Source: an uncultured Bacteroidota bacterium (lineage in GTDB: Bacteria > Bacteroidota > Bacteroidia > B-17B0 > Aurantibacillaceae). From it: a stretch of DNA of 6,162 bases. The stretch is taken from the NCBI GenBank assembly GCA_903923915.1, contig CAIXZI010000208.1, positions 1 to 6,162 of the forward strand, in the 5' to 3' direction. Shown here piece by piece: positions 1 to 5,710 of this stretch (position 1 is the stretch's first letter; each line of letters opens with the position of its first letter). A model generated the notes under the pieces. That model searched no databases, had not been told where the DNA came from, and saw only the letters and a program-made list of their open reading frames with translations. A program made the translations under genes and the position numbers.

Positions 1-2
1 AC

Positions 3-350
3 GCTTCATCAAAAACATATCCTGAATTGGTTGGCAAACTAATTACATTGGGAGTTCAATCTTACACAGTTGATACAGCAACCAGCCTTATTTTATATCG
101 GTTCGAAAACGGAGAAAACTTAATTCAATCTCATGTCACAGAAAATCGTACCATAAATATTTCATTTAATAAAGAAGAAACCATACAAGCCATACGCAAC
201 AACCAGCAAGGTAAAACCGATTATCCAACGTTTATGAATGATATTGCGGAAGCAGGCGTTCGATTTTATGAGGCTACTTTAACCGGAGATAAAAAACGAG
301 TTACGTATATTGGTACCGGTGGTTTTTACGAAGAGATAATTCCTTTGTAA
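3..350 (+). CDS. DUF1398 family protein, 3' part (5' end outside window)
   Basis: Reading from base 3 gives 115 residues ending at a TAA stop, and the frame is open to the left edge of the window. The C-terminal half carries the pattern I recognise as DUF1398 (the E. coli YbcV-like family, sometimes labelled phage envelope protein): AIRNNQQGKTDYPTF, then AEAGVRFYEA, then a TYIGTGGFYEE end. A TTG at 27 could act as a start, but the codons before it (SSKTYPELVG) continue the family's 'YP..v..L...GV..Y.vd' opening, so I treat the gene as truncated by the window edge. Family members are about 125-140 residues, so only a few N-terminal residues are missing. No signal peptide or membrane segment is visible, so a soluble cytoplasmic protein is likely. 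The biochemical role is unknown. It lies 32 bases before the yqeY-like gene on the same strand, which suggests co-transcription. Confidence 0.8.
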   Translation, partial: ASSKTYPELVGKLITLGVQSYTVDTATSLILYRFENGENLIQSHVTENRTINISFNKEETIQAIRNNQQGKTDYPTFMNDIAEAGVRFYEATLTGDKKRVTYIGTGGFYEEIIPL

Positions 351-382
351 TTGTATTTTAATAATCAACTAATAATAAAACT

Positions 383-820
383 ATGACAGAAGAACAATTA
401 AATTCGGATATAAAAACAGCTATGTTAGCTAAAGATGCTAAGCGATTAGAGGCGTTACGTGCCATGAAATCGGTAGTGTTGTTATTAAAAACTTCACCTG
501 AAGGATTAACCGAAGACAGTGCTAATAAAGCTTTGCAGAAAGAAGTAAAAAAACGCCGCGAAACAGCCGAAATATACACCAAACAAAATCGTGTAGATTT
601 AGCAGAGGTAGAAGTTTTTCAGGCGGATGTTATTGAAGCATATTTACCAAAACAGCTTTCGGGCGAAGAATTAAAAGCCGAAGTAGAAAAAATTATAGCT
701 CAGGTTGGCGCCACATCTCCGGCAGATATGGGTAAAGTAATGGGTGCTGCAAAAGTATTATCTGGCAAAGCAGATGGCAAAGCGGTTTCAGATTTGGTAA
801 AACAATTACTGGCGAAATAA
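383..820 (+). CDS. GatB/YqeY domain-containing protein
   Basis: This complete 145-residue protein matches the usual length (about 147-150) of stand-alone YqeY proteins. Visible family landmarks are an N-terminal helix (residues 5-30, with DIKTAMLAKD and RLEALRAMKS), a charged helix (about 46-68, KEVKKRRETAEIY), EAYLPKQLS at 85-93, SPADMGKVMG at 112-121, and a C-terminal helix with GKADGKAVSDLVKQLL at 128-143. The domain resembles the all-helical C-terminal part of GatB, the tRNA-dependent amidotransferase subunit, where it helps hold tRNA. Stand-alone YqeY proteins are inferred to act around tRNA or aminoacylation, but their actual role is not settled. The ATG at 383 is chosen because family homology begins immediately after it; the leader is A-rich with no Shine-Dalgarno, normal for Bacteroidota. 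The gene follows a DUF1398 gene by 32 bases and is followed by a terminator-like palindrome at 844-912. It has no signal peptide and is cytoplasmic. Confidence 0.93.
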   Translation: MTEEQLNSDIKTAMLAKDAKRLEALRAMKSVVLLLKTSPEGLTEDSANKALQKEVKKRRETAEIYTKQNRVDLAEVEVFQADVIEAYLPKQLSGEELKAEVEKIIAQVGATSPADMGKVMGAAKVLSGKADGKAVSDLVKQLLAK

Positions 821-843
821 AATCTAGGAAGATTATTTTTTAG

Positions 844-902
844 CCACAGATTTCACAAATTACGCAGATATAAATCTCTGTGTTAATCTGCGTAATCTGT
901 GG
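844..902. repeat. Intergenic palindromic repeat of 9-base CACAGATT-like units
   Basis: Both arms are made of related units of 8-9 bases. The left arm reads CCACAGAT, TTCACAAAT, TACGCAGAT. The right arm, read on the other strand, is CCACAGAT, TACGCAGAT, TAACACAGA. The arms share first and last unit types, but the left has an extra TTCACAAAT unit, so they pair with one unit bulged out. From memory, intergenic 'CCACAGATT..CACAGATTACACAGATT' elements occur in many unrelated bacterial genomes, including Bacteroidota. I infer that this is a copy of such a dispersed element. Only one copy is in the window, so dispersal cannot be shown here. Confidence 0.55.
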
Positions 903-912
903 TTTTTGTTTT
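844..912 (+). terminator. Palindrome of 9-base units plus T-run, likely terminator of yqeY
   Basis: CCACAGAT (844-851) pairs with ATCTGTGG (895-902), and TACGCAGAT (861-869) pairs with ATCTGCGTA (886-894). The left arm carries a 9-base bulge (852-860) and the apical loop is 16 bases. The stem is followed on the + strand by TTTTTGTTTT (903-912), the layout of an intrinsic terminator for the upstream + strand genes. On the minus strand the stem is followed by an A-rich, not T-rich, run. Termination of the convergent large gene here is therefore less clear, though the stem could still stabilise its 3' end. The arms are also built from repeated units (see the separate repeat entry). Confidence 0.6.
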
Positions 913-920
913 GTGAAAAG

Positions 921-3900
921 TTATTTTACCAATTGTATAAAGCCGTTGTATTTGTGGTCTTCTCCTTTTACATCGGTTGTTTGAATAACATAGAAGTAAG
1001 TGCCATCAACTGCCTTAGAGGTTTTTTCTGTGCCATCCCAGTATCCGCTTACACCCGTCCAGCTATAAAGTTTTAATCCCCAACGATCAAAAATATCACA
1101 AGTAAAATTGGTATATCCGGTTGCTTTAACAGAAAACACATCGTTTAAGCCATCTCCGTTAGGTGAAAACACGTTAGGGATTATCATACTAATATTAGAT
1201 AACACATCTAAACAAAGTGTGGTAGAATCTTTACAGCCTGCTTGGTTTGTTACAACCAATTTAGGACAATAAGAATCTGCTGTATTATAAGCATGTGTAG
1301 GTAAACTCGATGTTGATGTATTTGAAGTGCCAGATGTTGGATCTAAAAAATTCCAATAATAGGTATTGGTTGTTGTGGTTTGAACCGGTGTAAAAGCAAT
1401 TGTTTGTCCAACAAAAATATCAGTAGCAGGATTTATAGTAAAATTGGGATTTGGTTTTCCTACTACAAATACTTTAATAGAATCTATCGGCCCGTTACAA
1501 ACTCCTATGCTTTGATAAACATAATATGTGGTTGTTCCCGCTAAACCAGTTAACGGGGTAGGTGTAGGTGGTGTAAGTATGGTGTTATGATTAGCATCTT
1601 GCCATACTAAATCTGCACCAACTGTTGTTGCAATTGCTTTTAAGGTATCTGCTATTTGTCCTTGGCAATAAATAACAGGTGTTGTAACTGTAGGTACAAC
1701 TGCAGGTGCGGCATTTATATTTACCGTAATGTTTTTAACCGAACTTGTGCATCCGTTTAAACTATCGTAAGCTGTATATATACCAGATACTGAAGGTGTA
1801 AATGGTATTGATTGTAACTGCCCTGCAGAGTTATGAATAATTAGTAAACCTGTAGAATGATTAAAATGAATTTGCTGAATGCTGTTTGAACATTCGCTTA
1901 CCGTTGTATCGTTTATTGTTGGTGTAGTAGGATTAGGATTAATTTTTATAGTTATGGTATCTGATGAAGTACAACCTGTTGGCGAAGTAGTGTTTACTGT
2001 ATAAATTCCTGCTGTGCTAACAGTAATTGTTTGTGTGTTTACGCCCGTGCTCCATGTATAAGAAGATGCACTACTTGATGTTAACGTTATACTACCGCCG
2101 TTACAAAAAGTTGTGCTGCCGCTTGCTGCAATAGTTGGCGTTGTTACACTAATAATACTTACTACGGTTGTATTTGGTGTTACCGTATAAATACACCCAC
2201 TGTTATCTTTTACCTGAATAGTATAAGTAGAAGCTGACAAAGCAGTAAACGTACTTGCTGTTTGATATGTTCCGTTATTTAAAGCATACGTATAAGGACT
2301 TGTTCCACCTGTAATTTGACTAACAACAATAGCTCCCACATGTTTATTACACGTATCGGCTACTGGTGTAACGCTTGCTGATGTTGGTCCGCTTATGCTG
2401 CTAACAGTAGCAGTTGATGTAATGCTGCAACCCGTATTATCTTTTACATACAATGTATATGTGTTTGTTGGTAATGCTGTAAATGTATTTGTGGTTTGAT
2501 AAGTAACCCCATCTATACTGTATTGATAAGGTGTTGTTCCGCCTGTTACAGCACCAACAGTTATCGTTCCAACGTTTTTACCGCACGTGTCAGCTTGCAC
2601 GGTAGATGTGGCAACAGATGATGGCCCGCCATTGCTATTAACTTGTATAAGTGAAGTGTGCGGACAACCGCTTGCATCTTTCACCATTACAGTATGCGTA
2701 CCCACCGCTAAATTTGTAAATGAATATGGAAACGAAATAATAGTATTAAATGTTCCTCCATCTATATTTACCTGATAAGAGGCCGTTCCGCCTGTGATAG
2801 AATTTATATTAATGATTCCTACTGAAGCATTACAATTTGTATTTGTAGTTGATGAATCCACTTTAGTAATACCCGATGTATTTCCAATAGTTACGCTGCT
2901 TGTATAAGTACATCCTAAACTATCTTTAAGAATAATTGGGTATGAATTTCCGGCTAAAGCAGGCACTGTATATGAAAATGCAGCAATATTCGAAAAACCA
3001 GTTCCGTTAAAATTAATCTGATAAGGCGATATACCTCCTGTTACAGAATTCAACACATAACTTCCGTTAGATTGTCCACAGGTTGCTGCGTTTGAAATAG
3101 AATCTGCTTTTGTAATTCCTGCATCAACTTTTACCAAAATAGTTTTTGCATCTGCACAATTTCCATTATTACCTGTTACTGTATAAGTTGTGTTACTTGA
3201 TGGAGAAACAGAAATGGTGCTTGTTGTTGCACTTGTACTCCACGAATAAGTCGTAGCACCACTTGCCGTAAATGTTGTATTAGCTCCTTTGCAGATATAT
3301 GTGTTTGTTGGAGATACACTAACTGTTGGCGTTGCTGTAACATTTATGATAACACTTTGTGTTGATGTACAAGCGCCCGTTACTCCCGTTACTGAATATG
3401 TGGTAGCACCAAGCGTATTAGGTAGTACAACAACACTACTTGTAGTTGCACTTACTGCATTTGCACTCCAGGTATATGATGTTGCGCCTGTTGCTTTAAG
3501 CGTATCATTTATCCCAGAACAAATACTATAACTTGTTGGTGTAATGGTTATGGTTGGAGGCGTACTTGCATTAATATTTATACTGATTGTATTTGTGCCT
3601 GCACAAGCTCCCGAAGTAGCGCCCGTAACAGTATAGGTTGTATTTGCGTTTGGCGAAACAGTAACTGTATTAGTAGTTGCGTTTCCTGCGTTAGCACCCC
3701 AGGTGTAAGATGTTGCACCACTTACAGTAAGCGTAACAGGCGTTCCGGAGCATACGTTTGTATTAGTAGCACTAACACTTAATGTTGGTGCAACAGATGA
3801 ATTAACGGTTACCAATAACGGAAGACGATAAGTACCCGGACAAGTGCCTGCATAATAAGTATAAGTTCCTGCTGCCGCGGGTGCCGTAATACCATATGGG

Positions 3901-5660
3901 TTACTGTTAGAAACAGCTGTACCGCCTGTAGATACGGTAAACCAACTAATAGCTAAACCACTTGGCACTGTACCGTTTACGGTAACCGATAAAGAAACCG
4001 CACTTGATGGACAAACCGTATAATTAGTTGTTGTTAAATAAAAAGGTGCAACCGATGTGGCAATACTACCTGCACCACCACTCGTTGCTCCGTTTGGTGG
4101 AAAATTATTTGCAATTTTAGTATTGTTTATTCCGTTTTTAAACGAAACGCCATTTGCACCTCCATTAACATTTGTGCCGGCAACAACATTTGTAGTTGCA
4201 ACATAGCCGCCGCAGCCGCCGCCGCCAGGGCCAAAGTTTTTTGGAGTAGTTACAGCATTACGCGCTATATAACTTCCTCCAACACCACCCTGCGCAGAAA
4301 TTGCTAAAGTGTTTGTTAAAGCTATATTCCCTGTAGAATTTATAAATACAGCACCGCCGCCGCCGCCGCCGCCAGCACCATCATCACCCTTTGTGCTTCC
4401 ACCAATTGAATTTGTACTAGCTGCAGTTGCACCATCGGCTAAAATTTGTCCGGCACCCGTTACGGTACCATAACTTACTAAATAAACAATACCTCCGCCA
4501 TTTGCGCCACTTGTTCCGCTGTTATCATTTTCATCTCCGGCACCACCACCACCACCTAAAAATATTTTTCCAGTAGAATAATCTAAAGCTAAACCACCCC
4601 AACCTCCATCATTATGTCTGTTATCACTACCCCAATGTGTTAAGTCGTTTGGCCCATATAAAGTTGGATCTGCATCGTTACCTGAAAACGCATAACCACC
4701 TCTCCCTCCTCCGGAAGACGAAGTTGGACGAACTGTTCCGCTTGCAGGAACAATTGACTCTAAACCCCATATTGCAGCATAAGCCCCATTCGTATTACCC
4801 ATCCCATTCCATTGAGCAATTACCCCCCCATTAGAGCCGCCACCGCCGCCGCAATTCATGGCATTGCCGCCGCCGCCGCCATTGGCAACATTACCTTTAC
4901 AAGTAGCCATAGGGGTAGAAAGCCAAAAGGCTGTACCCCCATTGTAATTTCCAGCTGTTTGCTTATTGTACAAAATTGTATCACCCACAATGCTTTCTCC
5001 TTTACGAGCCCCGTTATGTGTTGTATAATTATATCCAACGTTAGTGGCTGTAAAATTTGTAGCATTTAAAACTGCCCCACCTCTAAAACCTTTTCCACTT
5101 ACATTAAATGAAGTTCCGCTGCCAATAGTTGTGTTGCCTTGTACTTCAACAACAACAACGCCGCCGGTAGATCCATTCCATGTTGGACAAGTTATTTGTC
5201 CGGCAAGTGATAATGTTAATGAACTGTATCGTGGCACACGAATTATCTGTGTTTTTCCGGCTATGCCAAAACTATCCTTCAAAGCACAATCTAAGGTTAG
5301 TATGTTTCCGGAAACAGAAGCTATTTCGGCAAATTCATTGTTTCCTGATCCATTATACGAAGAAATTTTTCCAAAACTAGTGTCGTTTGGTATGCCAGCA
5401 TTTGGGTTGCCAAATTGATAAGAATAAGCTTTAACCGTAGCGCCCTGCATTTGAATAATATAAATCAAATCTCCGGCAGAAAAACCTACTGCACTTACTA
5501 CACTAATAGTAGTAGTATTGGCGCTAGCATTTGAAGCCAAGGGAGTATAAATATTTACAGTAGTTGTAACGGTAATATTAGGGGCACCATCTTTACCTTG
5601 CTGAGCAAAAATAGATGTACCTGTTAGAATGGTTAGCAATAGAAAAAATATCTTTTTCAT
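921..5660 (-). CDS. Giant modular surface/secreted protein with SprB repeats and T9SS type B sorting domain
   Basis: The product has 1579 residues. Modules in order (residues): Sec signal peptide 1-19; beta-rich N-terminal module about 24-160, with GDLIYIIQMQGATV; Gly-rich region about 165-530 with beta-helix-like rungs and runs of 4-7 Gly; an Ig-like module about 542-620; three similar Ig-like modules 622-698, 699-776 and 777-847; four SprB-type repeats 849-1171; further Ig-like modules about 1172-1242, 1243-1316 and 1317-1402; a PKD-like domain 1404-1489 (YYWNF...AYNTADSY); and a C-terminal CHU_C / gliding-motility type B domain 1490-1579, with NVFSPNGDGLNDVF, IFDRWG, YWDGT, DGTYFYV and YNGFIQLVK. 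Type B proteins are exported by Sec and then T9SS and end up secreted or surface-held. Adhesion, gliding or matrix binding is inferred from architecture; no catalytic domain is recognised. The start at 5660 is preferred over an in-frame ATG at 5705 because the signal peptide begins there. The reading frame is intact. No PorP/SprF-like gene follows it: the next gene is convergent. Confidence 0.93.
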   Translation of the reverse strand: MKKIFFLLLTILTGTSIFAQQGKDGAPNITVTTTVNIYTPLASNASANTTTISVVSAVGFSAGDLIYIIQMQGATVKAYSYQFGNPNAGIPNDTSFGKISSYNGSGNNEFAEIASVSGNILTLDCALKDSFGIAGKTQIIRVPRYSSLTLSLAGQITCPTWNGSTGGVVVVEVQGNTTIGSGTSFNVSGKGFRGGAVLNATNFTATNVGYNYTTHNGARKGESIVGDTILYNKQTAGNYNGGTAFWLSTPMATCKGNVANGGGGGNAMNCGGGGGSNGGVIAQWNGMGNTNGAYAAIWGLESIVPASGTVRPTSSSGGGRGGYAFSGNDADPTLYGPNDLTHWGSDNRHNDGGWGGLALDYSTGKIFLGGGGGAGDENDNSGTSGANGGGIVYLVSYGTVTGAGQILADGATAASTNSIGGSTKGDDGAGGGGGGGAVFINSTGNIALTNTLAISAQGGVGGSYIARNAVTTPKNFGPGGGGCGGYVATTNVVAGTNVNGGANGVSFKNGINNTKIANNFPPNGATSGGAGSIATSVAPFYLTTTNYTVCPSSAVSLSVTVNGTVPSGLAISWFTVSTGGTAVSNSNPYGITAPAAAGTYTYYAGTCPGTYRLPLLVTVNSSVAPTLSVSATNTNVCSGTPVTLTVSGATSYTWGANAGNATTNTVTVSPNANTTYTVTGATSGACAGTNTISININASTPPTITITPTSYSICSGINDTLKATGATSYTWSANAVSATTSSVVVLPNTLGATTYSVTGVTGACTSTQSVIINVTATPTVSVSPTNTYICKGANTTFTASGATTYSWSTSATTSTISVSPSSNTTYTVTGNNGNCADAKTILVKVDAGITKADSISNAATCGQSNGSYVLNSVTGGISPYQINFNGTGFSNIAAFSYTVPALAGNSYPIILKDSLGCTYTSSVTIGNTSGITKVDSSTTNTNCNASVGIININSITGGTASYQVNIDGGTFNTIISFPYSFTNLAVGTHTVMVKDASGCPHTSLIQVNSNGGPSSVATSTVQADTCGKNVGTITVGAVTGGTTPYQYSIDGVTYQTTNTFTALPTNTYTLYVKDNTGCSITSTATVSSISGPTSASVTPVADTCNKHVGAIVVSQITGGTSPYTYALNNGTYQTASTFTALSASTYTIQVKDNSGCIYTVTPNTTVVSIISVTTPTIAASGSTTFCNGGSITLTSSSASSYTWSTGVNTQTITVSTAGIYTVNTTSPTGCTSSDTITIKINPNPTTPTINDTTVSECSNSIQQIHFNHSTGLLIIHNSAGQLQSIPFTPSVSGIYTAYDSLNGCTSSVKNITVNINAAPAVVPTVTTPVIYCQGQIADTLKAIATTVGADLVWQDANHNTILTPPTPTPLTGLAGTTTYYVYQSIGVCNGPIDSIKVFVVGKPNPNFTINPATDIFVGQTIAFTPVQTTTTNTYYWNFLDPTSGTSNTSTSSLPTHAYNTADSYCPKLVVTNQAGCKDSTTLCLDVLSNISMIIPNVFSPNGDGLNDVFSVKATGYTNFTCDIFDRWGLKLYSWTGVSGYWDGTEKTSKAVDGTYFYVIQTTDVKGEDHKYNGFIQLVK
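924..1193 (-). other. CHU_C / T9SS type B sorting domain (residues 1490-1579)
   Basis: The last 90 codons encode the gliding-motility-associated C-terminal domain. It opens with an IPNVFSPNGDGLNDVF-type motif at residues 1494-1509, continues with IFDRWG at 1523-1528, YWDGT at 1540-1544 and DGTYFYV at 1552-1558, and ends with YNGFIQLVK. This is the type B class of T9SS signal. Unlike the cleaved type A domains, type B proteins often rely on a PorP/SprF-family outer-membrane partner. The domain reaches the stop codon intact, so the protein should be export-competent if the cell has a T9SS. Confidence 0.93.
1194..1451 (-). other. PKD-like domain (residues 1404-1489)
   Basis: This module just before the sorting domain has the PKD layout: an FTINPATDIFVGQTIAFTP beginning, a YYWNF core in the place of the usual 'W.FGDG', THAYNTADSYCPKLVV in the place of the usual 'H.Y...G.Y.V.L.V', and a Cys-bearing last strand (GCKDSTT). 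PKD domains are extracellular beta-sandwiches that commonly act as spacers or binding modules next to type B sorting domains. The usual FGDG turn is altered here to FLDPTSG, so the assignment is by layout rather than by exact motif. Confidence 0.75.
2148..3116 (-). repeat. Four tandem SprB-type repeats (residues 849-1171)
   Basis: Four consecutive units of about 80 residues: 849-930, 931-1011, 1012-1091 and 1092-1171. Each has an early Cys (TCGQ, NCNA, TCGK, TCNK), then 'G.I.v..vTGG..pYqy.idG', a Tyr/Thr-rich strand, and 'v.vkD..GC'. This is the SprB repeat pattern found in Bacteroidota gliding and surface adhesins. The two Cys of each unit are at 861/917, 943/999, 1026/1078 and 1104/1156, which may form disulfides outside the cell. 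The DNA is clearly diverged between copies, so this is an old amplification rather than a recent exact duplication. Confidence 0.85.
3120..3797 (-). repeat. Three tandem Ig-like modules (residues 622-847)
   Basis: Three neighbouring modules of 71-78 residues share a common plan: a Val/Ser/Pro lead strand, 'C.G....l..sGATsYtWs', 'T.t..V.P....TTYsVTG', and a late Cys followed by a Thr/Ile-rich last strand. The Cys pairs fall at residues 637/686, 714/764 and 790/835. This is the Ig-like spacer type common in large Bacteroidota surface proteins. A related module recurs after the SprB repeats (residues 1172-1242, Cys 1186/1230). The likely role is a rigid stalk that carries the N-terminal region away from the cell surface. 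Confidence 0.75.
4206..4226 (-). repeat. Poly-Gly codon tract encoding GGGGCGG
   Basis: Seven codons encode Gly4-Cys-Gly2. All six Gly codons are GGC and one TGC interrupts them. A GGC-Pro pair lies just upstream, giving GPGGGGCGGY. The tract is unusually GC-rich within an otherwise AT-rich gene and is part of the Gly-rich region. Confidence 0.85.
4353..4373 (-). repeat. Longest poly-Gly tract, seven Gly codons
   Basis: Seven consecutive Gly codons, six GGC plus one GGT, form a near-perfect trinucleotide repeat. The tract encodes the run before AVFINSTG in a beta-helix-like rung. Any slippage by whole triplets would change Gly number without breaking the frame. Confidence 0.9.
4541..4555 (-). 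repeat. Poly-Gly tract written with GGT codons
   Basis: On the + strand the stretch reads as a run of CAC/ACC triplets. On the coding strand it gives GGT-type Gly codons of the GGGGGAG segment (about residues 369-375). Other Gly runs in the same gene use GGC, so this run probably arose or expanded separately. Confidence 0.8.
4836..4880 (-). repeat. Two adjacent poly-Gly tracts (residues 261-275)
   Basis: Two five-Gly runs are separated by NAMNC: the first (4866-4880) is five identical GGC codons, the second (4836-4850) is mostly GGC with one GGT. Together they form NGGGGGNAMNCGGGGGSNGG, the densest Gly segment in the protein. Confidence 0.85.
5604..5660 (-). other. Signal peptide coding segment of the giant protein
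   Basis: The segment encodes M-KK, a hydrophobic core (IFFLLLTILTG) and a short polar end with SIFA before QQ. This is a typical type I signal peptide with predicted cleavage after Ala19; mature proteins with an N-terminal Gln after the cut are common in Bacteroidota. No lipoprotein-type Cys follows, so the protein is not a lipoprotein. The position of this peptide fixes the start codon at 5660. Confidence 0.88.
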
Positions 5661-5677
5661 GTGGTTTTGATTTGGGG

Positions 5678-5710
5678 CTAATTTAGTGTTTTTCAGTTGT
5701 TTCAAACAAA
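5678..5710 (-). promoter_or_regulatory. Candidate Bacteroidota-type promoter for the giant protein gene
   Basis: Read on the minus strand, TTTGTTTG (5710-5703) is followed by TAAATTAG (5685-5678), close to the Bacteroidota -33 TTTG and -7 TAnnTTTG boxes. Spacing is 21 or 17 bases depending on which TTTG is used, and one base of the -7 box differs. Transcription would begin about 10-15 bases upstream of the ATG at 5660, giving a very short leader without Shine-Dalgarno. The -7 box includes the TAA stop of the upstream DUF2079 gene. In such AT-rich DNA a match of this quality can occur by chance. Confidence 0.35.

Noticed and set aside
27..350. Complete DUF1398 gene starting at TTG 27
   Set aside because: The in-frame codons upstream of the TTG fit the family's N-terminal pattern; truncation by the window edge is more likely.
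351..382. Promoter in the gap before the yqeY-like gene
   Set aside because: A TTTG at 344-347 is present but no TAnnTTTG box lies at a suitable distance; read-through from the DUF1398 gene is simpler.
358..582. Minus-strand 74-residue frame opposite the start of the yqeY-like gene
   Set aside because: It lies antisense to a clearly conserved gene and shows no recognisable features.
844..902. Cluster of DnaA boxes or replication origin
   Set aside because: The CACAGATT-like units do not match the TTATCCACA consensus, and no origin-linked genes are nearby; a palindromic intergenic element or terminator fits better.
2148..3797. CRISPR-like array in the repeated stretch
   Set aside because: The repeats are long, diverged protein-coding modules in a continuous reading frame, not short identical repeats with unique spacers.
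4812..5418. Open + strand frames (4812-5069, 5044-5418) opposite the Gly-rich region
   Set aside because: They are antisense to an intact, strongly supported coding region; the translations are low-complexity Pro/Ala/Ile stretches without domain features.
5661..5705. Upstream in-frame ATG at 5705 for the giant protein (15 extra residues)
   Set aside because: The classic signal peptide starts at the ATG at 5660; the extension is polar, overlaps the upstream gene's end and contains the candidate promoter.
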